NCBI GenBank assembly: GCA_022835595.1
Contig: BQUP01000001.1
Span: forward strand, 1 to 64,000
DNA: 64,000 bases
From: Cystobasidium ongulense
Lineage: Eukaryota > Basidiomycota > Cystobasidiomycetes > Cystobasidiales > Cystobasidiaceae
Direction of reading: 5' to 3'
The notes below the pieces were generated by a model. It saw nothing but the letters and a program-made list of their open reading frames with translations, did no database searches and was not told where the DNA came from. Positions 42,721-53,337 of this stretch are shown piece after piece; position 1 is the stretch's first letter, and each line of letters starts with the position of its first letter. The position numbers were made by a program, and so were the translations under genes.

Positions 42721-45036
42721 GATATCTATATATATCTCTGAGATGAAGAGGTTATTTGAGAAGAGAGCTCTGGCTTTTTCCCCATTTTCGACCTTTTCTC
42801 TTTCGCCAATATCCATAATTGGACAGTAACCTATGCAAAAATCCCCCGCTATTGAATTAGAAAACCTTCTCAAGATCATCTACAACGAACCCTTCGTCGG
42901 ATAACGAATGCAATTCAATCCAGTTCAAATCGATCCAATCAACGGCCTCCTGAATAACCATCACACACAGGTATGCAATGCAATAACTGTTGTAGACCAT
43001 ACCTTGAACAGGACTTCTTCGAGCTGTTCTTTCTACACTTTCAAATCATTCATTCACATATTCCTCCCTCCCTCCCTCCCTTCCACCCATTCCCCTATAT
43101 CGTTATATCCCCGTTGCTTTTTTTCCCACTTTTGCTATATAGTTTTTGTTCTCTCTTTGATTTTGCGGCAGTATTCAAATCACACCATCTTCCTCTCTCC
43201 CTTATCATCCTGTGCCAAGCCACGCAAGATTGTTGGCTCTGGTGCATCCGCTCCCACTCAACATCAAGTTCAAAAAGAATGCATTCCTCTCTCGCCTATT
43301 AGTTCAGCTCTCAATCAGTTCAAGGAGGAAAGAAAGAATATTCCATAGACGGAAGAGGTCCAGGTTGTCTGCATTCTTCTTTCTCACTTTTTTTCCCCTA
43401 TCTCTCTGTCTATGCGTGTGTGCGGTTCTGTGTGCGGGTACGGTAGTTTTGGTCTTGTAAGGATGCTTTCTAAAGACAGGACAGATGTAAGCCTGCTTTT
43501 GTGTCTTTACTCTGTTTCTCTCCTTGCACTTGGGTTTCCTACTTGTATTTCGATATGGCAAAGTGCTGTCAATCATAAATCTTCCACTCTGCGGCAAAGT
43601 AATGGCGGGGTGTCGGTCATGGCATGCGTAAAAGTGAGCATGGCCTGGTCACTCAAGCCCGGCGCCCAGTCAGGGCAGCAGCAGCAGGCGTGGTGAGAGG
43701 CAAGGGTGGACTGGCCTCCATCACTGAGGCAGGTGTAGGTGTAGCTGTGGCAGTCGCAATTCACCCTCCATCCACTCGCTCGAGGTGATCGGGCATGGAT
43801 GGATAGACGAGCGAGCGTGGCAGAGGTGCAAGCAGCGCAGCGACAGGTGGATGGGCATGTCGCTGCTGGATGAGCGCAGGCTGCTCTGCTGTGCATCCCA
43901 CCATCCGCTTCACCGTCCAGCGTGCATGCCACTCTCGCGCGGCCATCCCAACTCGCTCGCCACGAACAAGGACGAGCGAGCGAGCGAGCAAACGACTGAC
44001 ATAAAATGCAACAATCCATCTCCATCCACTCCACTTCTTGCCCCAACTCCATACACACCTGCTTGGAAGCATCGAGGCTATCTACCATGCAGTACTGCGA
44101 CCGTCTTCAGAGCTAGTTACTGGCACCCGTCACACTGCTGTCCTCGACACTGCTCTGCCTCTACTCTGCATCCATCCAGCCAGCCTCGAAACCTCCATCC
44201 AAGGTCCAGTCCACGCGCAGACTCAGGACGCAGACTCGCATCGCATCGTAGCCAGCACGAGCAGCTCCGTCTAGTGTCGGTGCATAGATACACAAGTTGG
44301 CCCTGAGCAGATCTCGACACTCTCTGCTCTCTAGCCTCCCTCCATCCATCCACCCATTCAACAATCAACCAACCAAGCCCGCTGTCGAGCACCATCAGTC
44401 TCCCTATCGCAATCAAACAACAACACGCTCACCGCCTGAATAGCCCTGTTGAAGAAGCTCCACAGTAGACAAAGAAGCTAGCTAGCTCCCTTCACCTCTA
44501 CATCTTCGCCCATCCCTCGAACTCTACTTTCCAATTTACCCAACACGTGCCTTGGCCTCGGAAATTGCAAACTGTGCAAGACTCATTCCCAATAGCAAAG
44601 AAGACTTCCCATAGAAGCTCGTCGAGAAACGGGGTCTACCACATAGTCCAATATACGCGTAAAGCATTCTTACGAAAAGAAGGAATCAAATAAAGGCTAC
44701 CTCTGTATACCGTTGCCTGTTCAAATCATCAACGCGTACTGAACTGGGTCTCTACTCCTCCATACTCTGTCGATCTATTGGAAATATAGTGGTCAATCAT
44801 TGTCTCGCTTTCGCATCAAGAACACCTCTCAAGTCATAGGATTCGAGAAAGCAGCACAAGGGGTTTCCTTGCGCACCCTCCCAAACCTAAGACCGTGGAC
44901 CAGCGAACACACCCTCGTTCTCAGCTATTCTACGAAGACTAGGAGACAATCTCTCATTCATCACGCGACTTTACGGACAGATACGCTTCTTGAGCATCTC
45001 ATTCAACTCTGAAAAGAGCTCAGAGCATAGTCAATC
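42721..45036. other. Gene-poor 2.3-kb region upstream of ITC1
   Basis: No convincing gene on either strand. It contains low-complexity runs: TCCC repeats at 43067-43090, GAGC repeats near 43973-43990 and CCAT repeats near 44165 and 44340. It presumably holds the 3' UTR of the peptide gene and a long pyrimidine-rich promoter/leader for the chromatin gene. The Cys-rich minus-strand frame at 43573-44088 looks like a composition artefact. Confidence 0.45.
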
Positions 45037-48000
45037 ATGCCTTTGGTAAAACGAAAGCAGGTACAATACCTACCCCTTCCAAAAGGTATTCAAGATGGTT
45101 CAATACCACCTGAACAAGAAGTTTGGCAGATTAAACAGACTGGAGAGATTTTCACCGAATATGAGTGAGTTCTCAAATTCACGACATTCTCCTACTTTCC
45201 TGCGGCTTCGAGGAGAGCCCTGATGGAAAGTATTTCTTCACTCAAGTTTGCTGATCCAACCCTTTGCTTCTTTCCCCCTTCCCTCTCTCTTTCTCTCTTG
45301 CAAATCCTTTCCTTTCCTTTTTTAACCAGACCATTTCAAAAAAGAATATCATATTACATGGAACCGATTTTCACATGTGAATATACAGGAAAATCAGGTT
45401 TAAATTTCTTTCAAGCTTTAGAAAGTGAACAGCTAGAATCTGAAAAAACTCAAAAAGCTTTTCCTGATGTTTTAAAACCTAGAGTTTTAAGAGCTTGTCA
45501 TTTTCGTGAGTTTTTTTTCCCTTCTTTTTCCTTGGTTCTTTTCAATTTTCCCCACATCCATTTTATCCCCCCTCGTTTCATGATACTTTGCTTATCGGTC
45601 TCATGGTGTTGCTCGAGGAATGACTATATGTGCTGATTGACTCCTTCGTATCTCTTTCCCCCTTCTCCACAACACTCATTCCACGAATATTCTACGCTTC
45701 CTGTACTGCAGAGGTCGAAGGACGACTGGAAAGATTGGTAGATCTTACTTTTGAGAGGTTCAATAATCGTTATTTCCTCAACGAAGGTGTCATTGTCACA
45801 GATGAGATTCAGTGAGTTCTTCGCATACTATAATGATAAGCTTTTTATCACTTGCCAGATCGCTGACCTAAGATATCGCGTCGCTTTACATCCTCTTGTA
45901 ACAACCTAGATACTACGCCATAGTCATCCGCGTCACTCCTCCCAAACACATCCGAGATCTCCTCCGTCCAGAAAATGCCCAGATCCTAGCTTCAGTCCTC
46001 AACAATGGTCCTTTTGATCCAGCAGAAGTAAGCAGTGATGCCTCTGACAACGATGGGAAAGATTACACACCAGAACAATTGGATTCAGTAGCACATATAA
46101 TAGGTGCACGTCAATTAGAGTTAGATACATTGGAAGTTAATAAAGTAGATAACCCAGAATCATACATTTATTCGGTACAATTATTACAAGGTGATAAATT
46201 TGATGGTAGTATTATTAATGTTAGTTTGAAAAATTTGGAAAGAGATAGAACTAAATGGAATAAAGCTCTAGTTAAGAAGTATTTGAAAGAAACTATTACT
46301 AGAGATCCTGCTGTTGGTTCTCCTTGGATGTGTAAAGAAAGGTTAAGATTGGAATATGGTTTCAGTTTGGAATTACCTGAACATTTAAAGGTCAAAAGTA
46401 ATGAGTTACGTACTGATCTTTTACAAAGAAGGAGAAAGGTGAGGTTTCTATCTTCTTCGTCTTATCGCTGTATCGTGACATTTCACCTAATGTCTTTTCT
46501 CGTTGTCTCTCTTTACTGCAGCAACCGAAAGAAGAGGATCCAAATGCACCACCTAAACCGCCTAAAGCTAAACGACAAAAGACAGAGTCATCTGCTTTAT
46601 CCCGACGTAATTCGTCTAATGCCTTGTCGCCACTCCCTTCAGATGATGCCCAAGCATCAACGTCACGAAATGGATACGCCGCATCGCCGCTAGGAGGTGC
46701 CGTCGGTGGTCCATCGAACGCAGCACTACTTTTAAACCATCAAGGAGAAAGTTCGCTAGGAGACGCAGCTGCACTAGCAGCAGCAGCTCAACTACGAAAT
46801 ATGCCAAAACCGAAATATCCTATTGAGGATTTAGATCTTGATCCTACAACTATTCTAGATGGAAGAGTTAGAAGAGCAAAACATCTTGCTCTGCCTCCTT
46901 TACCTAAGAAACCTTTACCTTCGAAAGATTTACCCGTCCCTGCGGAACATATGGATAGGACCTTGATGTGCTGGAATGTTTTGAATATTTTTGGGTATGT
47001 TGACCTTTTCCTTCATCAAATTAGTTGGAGTTGCATTCTTGCTAATACTTTCCTGCCTTTGCGGTCTTTCAGACAAGCACTTCAAATATCACCTTTCACA
47101 CTTGATGACTTCGTCAATGCCCTCCATCATGACACTCTTGATCCCCGCTGCATACTGCTCGGCGAAATACATTCAGTCCTCACAAACAATGTGGCAGCTG
47201 AAAGTCACGGTCTACCAGGAATGCTGAAAGCAAGTGTGGATTCTATTCCCTTGCTTGCAGCTACGATAGAAGATACTGATGGAATGTCGATTGCAAAAAG
47301 AGAAATGTGGGTTAATGCAGCATTGGATTATTCTAGAGGATGGGATAGAAAAGCAAGACCTAGAGCTGCTGATGGTCGTAAAGGTTGGGAAAGACATTTA
47401 TTAGGTATTTTAACTCAAAAAGGTGGACTTGAAAGTATCCCTTCATTACCTACAATCTTTAAACATCTTTTTACCGATGATGATTATGTTTCTGAACCTG
47501 AAGAGGAAATGTCTGAACAGGAAGAAGAGAAAGAAGGAGAAGAAAAGAAACCTGTCGTCAATGGAAACGGTGATGTCGATATGGAGGAAGACAACCATGT
47601 ATCCACTTCCCCGAATGCTCCGAACAAGAGTAGTCCTGCTCCCTCTTTCAAGCGAGAGTCAAGCGTTTCTAGTGAAGGCGGACGGGATCATTTCAAGGAA
47701 GAAGAAAAAGAGGAGCAACCCGTTTCAAGTGAGACTAAGGATGAACTAGCCGAAGACGAAGTTGATGAGGAAGAAGATCAAATGGAAGTCGATTCAAGTG
47801 ATGCCGATCTAGCAGCAGGTGAAGAAAGAGGGAATACATCATCTTCATTCTCCAATAAGAAAGCCAAGAAGCCACGCTTTGCAGGAAGTGATCATCCAGA
47901 TCCTGAAAATCGTTATCTTTCTTTATCGCTTGAACATAAATTAGATATTCTTTCTTTCTTATGTCAAATTAATCTACAAAGTAAAGTTGTTAAAGCTTTT

Positions 48001-49582
48001 ATTGAAGATTGTGAATTACGTTTGACGGAAGAGAGAAAGGAAAAGGCAGAGATTAATAAGGAAAAGAAGGAATTATTAGCTGAGAAGAATGCTCTTATTA
48101 AACCAAAAGTCAAGACTGAAGATGGAGCTCTCAAGCCAGAAGATGGATCCGCTGCCGGGGCGGCCACAAATAGTGACGCTGCCGCTGTTAATGGAACGGC
48201 TTCAAATGGTACCGCTTCCATTACTGCTGCGACACTTCTTTCGTTACCTCCACGCACGGATGACCCGAGCTCGTCAGCTGCCCCTTCAGAAGCAGATGAC
48301 TCGGTCATGCCCGATGAACCTCCATCCCGTCAGCCCTCTTCGTCCCCTCTTCCAGAGCTAGACGACTCTTCGTCAACGCATTCTATGACAGCAGCAAAGG
48401 ATGAAGAAGTCAATGCGGAGGCTGATCAGACCGAACTACACAGTGATATGCCTGATGATCTCTCGGAAGCGGCCGATGTGGAAGAGAATGATGAAATCGA
48501 AGAAGATGAAGTCGAAGAAAACAAGTCTGCAGATGGAGGTGATGAACAAGATGAACTTGATATAGGAAGTGATGTCGATGAACTTGAATCTTCCGTCGAT
48601 GAGACAGAGAAACCCGACACTCCAGTAGAACAGAAAGCTCCACCAAAAGGAGCTGGTAAAGGTTGGAGAAAGGGCAAAGGCGCCGCTGGTACTGCTTCAG
48701 GGAAGAAAAGTGCTGCCAAATCGGTGGACCGCAAGACTGAAATTGAGCAGGAGCTCGAAATGAATGCTAAGAAAGATGACCTTTTCGAAAGGGACTGGAG
48801 GAGATATAGAGAAGTCGCTCGAATTCGTCCTCTTGGCAAGGACAGATTCCATCAACGTGTAAGCATATCGACAATTCACATCTGATCTCCTCTCCACGGG
48901 CACGAGCAGGGCTGACCCGAGCGCTTTGCACTTGACAGCACTGGTGGTTCGATGGTATTGGCCCACAATCACTCATCGCCCCCAACGGTCGCATCATTTA
49001 CGGTACCGGCAGACTCTTCGTACAAGGACCCTCACAAGAGGATTATGACATGATCTGCGCCGAGTATGGCGGAGTTGAAGCTATTACAGCCCGCATGAAA
49101 CACGAGGAAGGGCAGGAGACTCTTCTATCTGTTGACGAGTGGGGATATTACGAATCGGCAGAGGATGTGAGTTCAGTCTGGGATATCAGTCTGGGATATC
49201 AGTCTGGGATATCAAATGCAAGATCCTAAACTAGAGCTAAAGCATTTCTTTTTGTTTAGATTGAGCAACTTTGCAACTGGCTCAATAACAAGGGACTCAG
49301 GGAGAAGGAGTTCAAACGTCGTCTGGAGCAGTGGAAGCATTATATAGTTGAAGGCTCCAAGAGTCGACAGGATGTAAGCCCGAGATCTTGATAGCAATAC
49401 AGGCCTTTCAGTCGTTTCTGACACCTTGATTCCCCTGATAACAGGACCTTCTCCATGGTTTTGAAGCTACAGCGCCCGCCGCGCACCCACGCCGAACTAG
49501 AGGTGCGCGAGGAAGCAAAGAATACCACGAGAATCCATCAAAACATTATTTGGCGTATGAGAACAGCCTCGCACAAAAGTGA
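45037..49582 (+). CDS. ITC1: WAC-DDT-WHIM chromatin remodelling subunit (Itc1/Acf1 family)
   Basis: Accessory subunit of an ISWI-type nucleosome remodeller. N-terminal WAC domain: MPLVKRKQVQYLPLPKGIQD, WQIKQTGEIFTEYE, then PFQKRISYYMEPIFTCEYTG. DDT domain: TLMCWNVLNIFG, and after an intron (about 46994-47072) QALQISPFTLDDFVNALHHD. WHIM region: LSLEHKLDILSFLCQINLQS with a following coiled coil, a long acidic disordered segment, then DLFERDWRRYREVARIRPLG, QRYWWFDGIG, PNGRIIYGTGRLFVQGPSQE and LLSVDEWGYYES. The tail is RTRGARGSKEYHENPSKHYL. About nine introns; TGA at 49580. Codon use shifts inside the gene: the folded WAC/DDT exons are AT-rich (TTA, AAT, GAA) while the disordered segment after 48100 is much GC-richer. 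Confidence 0.9.
49174..49212 (+). repeat. Three perfect 13-base tandem repeats in an ITC1 intron
   Basis: The unit CAGTCTGGGATAT occurs three times head to tail, directly after the GTGAGTT donor of an ITC1 intron. A recent minisatellite-like expansion; it may vary between strains. Confidence 0.9.
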
Positions 49583-50045
49583 ACGATCCGCCCTGTGCAA
49601 GTTTGACATGGATGACCATTACCTAGAATTCGGTCACATTTCGGATAGTCGCGAGGCACAGGAGGCGTTGACACAACTCACAATGCGGTCTGCCGGTTTT
49701 CACGAGCACCATTTATCATACTATTTGCTTTATACGGTTGCTCGTCGTTGTTGTGCTTGCAGAATATAGCTTTAATCGTTTAGCACTGTCTTTTGCAATA
49801 CTGAAGTAGCTTCCATTACGAGCAAGCACGTTGCATTGAAAGAAGGTAGTTCTTGCGATGCAGTCTCAGGCAGCCTCGCTTGCAGTACTGCTCCGTCTAC
49901 CGTATCATCTTTTGACTGACTATCTTCGGTGTTCTGGGCCTGGAAGCTGCAACCACGTGCTCGCATTATCGCTGCATGTGTGCATAGGAAAAGGATAGCA
50001 AAAAGGCTGCTGCTGGCTGTCCCTTGGCTTTCATCTGTACACACC
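49583..50045. promoter_or_regulatory. Intergenic region, ITC1 / Bem46-like gene
   Basis: 460 bases between tandem genes; no gene or clear element seen. Confidence 0.4.
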
Positions 50046-51511
50046 ATGGCATCGACAGAACAGGTCAAGCAGTACGGCGACGAGGTGATGGCTGCAGCCA
50101 TGAGCACCTTCAGAGGCGTCCTGCCCAGCTATGTCTTTGCTGCAAAGCTCGCTGCGGGAGCATTTGTGACTATGGGAGCAGCCTTGTGAGCAGCTGCAGC
50201 AACTTTGGGCAGACGAGAGCCTTTCTGACCTTTACAATGACATTGCAGGTATTTGTACGTACCCTCTGCCGCTGTTCGAGATACTGGCAGAAGCAGCTGG
50301 CTAATCCTGGCGATCACCTCGGTTCTACAACTCACAGCGGCCAAAGATACATTATCTACCCAGCATATGCACCGTCAGGCAGCAGGCAGAATGTCGACAC
50401 GCCAGACAAGCACAAGATGCCAATCTACGAAGACCTCACACTCGAGAGTCCCGACAAGCTGAAGATCAAGGCATATTTGATGTTGCAAGGCGCTGGACTG
50501 GCTGGAAAAGCTGGTGAGGATGAAGCAAAGAAGAGACCCACAGTCTTGTTCTTGCATGCAAATGCTGGTAACATGGTTAGTCGTTCTCACTGCTGTTGGT
50601 CCGTGAAGACGCTAAACGTCTACTCTTGCAGGGACATCGTTTACCTTTCGCGCATATCTTCTATGAGAAATTGAAGTGCAATGTTTTCATGTTGTCGTAT
50701 CGAGGGTGAGTCCTGCTTTACAGTGTTTCAGTCGCCAAGGCTAAGTCGGGAGACACACTCTAGATATGGTCTATCAGAAGGCTCTCCTAGCGAAGCTGGT
50801 ATCCGCAGCGATGCGCAAATGGCCCTTGACTATATCAAGTCGCATCCACTCCTTGAGAACACCAAGGTGCTGTTGTATGGGCAAAGTATCGGTGGGGCTG
50901 TTGCTATCGATCTGGCTGCAACAAATCCAGACCGCATTGGTGGCTTAATATTGGAGAACACCTTCTTGAACCTGGTAAGCTGGACCCGTGACCTATTTTA
51001 GCGAATGAATCCTGATCCTACTATCACAACAGGCTAAGATCGCAACGGCCTCGCTTGCTATTGCTGCACCGTACGTCTGGCTAGGTCTATTAAAGGACAA
51101 GTGGTAGGTGCTTTTGCATTCGGTCCCACCCAGGCGCGCACTCTGCTTACACGGTATACGGGTGATCTCAGGGATTCTGCATCGAAAGTCGGGACCCTCC
51201 CTGCGTCAATGCCCGCGCTCTTTTTGAGTGGGTCGATGGATGAGATTGTTCCACCGAAGCAATTCTTGAAGCTGTTTGAGCTTTGCTCGAGCGATCGCAA
51301 GAGACTGAAGGCATTCGAGTACGGCACTCACAATGATACATGTGTTGCGCCTGGATATTGGCCTGAGATCGCGACGTGGATGAAAGAGGAGATCATAACA
51401 TCGCCAAAGGGAGACAAGCCTAAAAGAAGCGAGACCTACGATGGCAAACGTATGGAAGGAGCTGAAGAAGAATTGATGGGTACAATGGGAGCTGGAAGCA
51501 TAGCACCATAG
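50046..51511 (+). CDS. Bem46/ABHD13-like alpha/beta hydrolase
   Basis: Membrane-anchored serine hydrolase. N-terminus MASTEQVKQYGDEVMAAAMS followed by a hydrophobic anchor (VFAAKLAAGAFVTMGAAL). Then RYIIYPAYAPSGSR, IYEDLTLESPDKLKIKAYLM, VLFLHANAGNMGHRLPFAHI (the oxyanion-side motif HxNAGNMGHR typical of Bem46), FMLSYRGYGLSEGSPSEAGI and the nucleophile elbow YGQSIGGAVAI. Further on, GGLILENTFLNL, then the acid motif LFLSGSMDEIVPPKQF and the His motif YGTHNDTCVAPGYW. So Ser, Asp and His are all present. Introns near 50187-50248, 50576-50632, 50704-50763, 50973-51033 and 51104-51169; the second exon boundary is unsure. Bem46 proteins are linked to polarity and germination; the substrate is unknown. 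Confidence 0.85.
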
Positions 51512-51747
51512 ATTTGGGCGTTGCAAACAACATACTCTGGGGCCTAAGGCTTTTTGTGCAAAGTCTTGCATTGCATTGTGTGCGAGGGATCGAAACGCTC
51601 GCCCTGTAACAGAAGTTGAAAGAAAGAGTACCATCTAGATACTGAAACTACGAGCTACAATTAATATTGCCAATGCATCTCTATACTACGATTGCCTATA
51701 CATCCACCAAACCCCCCTAAATTATCATCACGCTTACGAGGAGCGCC

Positions 51748-52790
51748 TTAGACCCATTGCCATGTGATGTCGTACAGCAGACCTCGGTCAAGGTCGCCAT
51801 CGGCAAGAGCGCCGAAGGCAGTAGGACTGAGATCTGTTACGATGCGATACTCATCAGTCTGAGGGGTAATTGCATATAGGTGTTTCGGTCTACCTACCTA
51901 TTTGATATGTCTGGCATCCAACGCAACGGTCGACGACTGTTACTCTGATGGTCTTGCCGCCCCACGTAATATCGATTTTGTTGCCGCAGACTGGGTTTCC
52001 ATCTGCAAGCAGATCATATAACGATTTAGCTGACGTCCATTTCGGACAAGACATCGTCTTCCACTCACTCGTGTTCCATTCAGGTGTAGCGCCGGGGAAG
52101 TTGTCATATACATGATCCGGGACGGCCGCGACCATCTCACCATCGTTGCTCCACCATCCACATGCTCCTAGTCCCGTATAGTACCCTGTACAACAAAAGG
52201 AACTGGTAAGCGCCGGCGACTTATTGCGCGGCTGGTCAAATTTGCTTACACGAAGACATGCCTTTAAAAACATAGTTTTTGCTTGTCGGGATAGGTACTA
52301 CTAACGTAGTGAGGGTGGTCGTGGCTGCGGATGTGGAAGCTGCTTTCGAGGTCGTCTTTGTTGTAGCCTTCGATGTAGTGGAAGTCTTTTTACTGGTGGT
52401 AGTTTTCTGTGTCGGTTTTGGCACGTTCTTGGTTACTGTCTTCGTCGATGTAGATGTCGATACTCTCGTGCTCGTTTTGGAAGCTGTTCTAGTTGCCGTA
52501 ACGTTGAAGGTTTTCGTTTTGGTGGCGGTGACCGGGATGACTCTGGTTGTAGTGCTAGCGTAGCTAGTAGTATCGTCTTCGCACTCATCGTCGTCGATGG
52601 GTACAGCACGCCTTGAGCTTTTGAGCGGTGCAGATGTTGGGACTGGTGCCCGCTTCACTTGGTGCCGGCCATCTCGATTCAGATGCAGCGCTGTACCATA
52701 TACTGGTGGAGCATGACGAGGGTGTCTTTGTAAAGGTGAAGCTGCAACATAAACTGCTAGGAGGCAGAGATAGTAAAGTTGAGAGCGCAT
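51748..52790 (-). CDS. Secreted DPBB (RlpA/expansin-like) protein with Ser/Thr stalk
   Basis: Signal peptide MRSQLYYLCLLAVYVAA, then a propeptide with a Kex2-type site (HQVKR). A long Thr/Ser/Lys-rich linker with TATKTKTFNVTATRTASKTS-like sequence is probably O-glycosylated. After an intron (about 52185-52252) a double-psi beta-barrel module follows: CYYTGLGACGWWSNDGEMVA, PEWNTSEWKTMSCPKWTSAK, DGNPVCGNKIDITWGGKTIR and VVDRCVGCQTYQI. After a last intron comes DLSPTAFGALADGDLDRGLL, ending YDITWQWV. The GxCG..N, VVDRCxGC and DLSPxAF motifs mark the RlpA/barwin/expansin-like superfamily. Role probably at the cell wall or plant/fungal polysaccharide; no catalytic acid confirmed. Confidence 0.85.
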
Positions 52791-53337
52791 TGCAAGCTTA
52801 TGAGCTTGAGTCTAATGTATAGATATTTTGTGTATGGGAGATAAGACTCTGACTGTCTAGCAGTTAGAGAATATGCGAGTGCCGTCGGGGCTGTTTGGGA
52901 TGCTTCTGGTAGACCGGCTGTAAGGTATCCTTCCTGAGGAACCTTGAAAGCTGTTGAGATACGATGGAGGGGATGGTTGGGAAGAGAGGAGAGACTTGTC
53001 GACCTCATCACACGCCATCTGCCCAGCTCTCAGCCTCTCATCATCTGCTCAGCTCAGCGTAGATGAACAGTCAACTATGCATTAATTTTCCACGTGCCGC
53101 CCGATCACCGGCATATTCCGCGGACGCCTCGAATTATCGGTGCAGCAGCGAGCTTGGCAGAGGTTTCATGGATGACAAGACCCTTTGGTGCTTGTCTTCC
53201 GTCTTGTCGCTGATGGCTGTCTGAGTCTTGCGAAGTCGCGACTTCACGCGCTTCGCGGAAGCGACGCTGCAAGGGACCTGAATGGCCCAGGATCACGTGA
53301 CGGAAGAATATCCCTAAGAGAAGAAGCGGGAACTTGC
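52791..53337. other. Intergenic region upstream of DPBB gene
   Basis: 550 bases between the DPBB start and the stop of the upstream GRAM gene, both minus strand. No gene seen. Confidence 0.4.

Noticed and set aside
43573-44088. Minus-strand 171-residue frame with many Cys
   Set aside because: No signal peptide or ordered Cys spacing, overlapped by open frames on the other strand, and the region is full of simple GAGC/CCAT repeats; a composition artefact.
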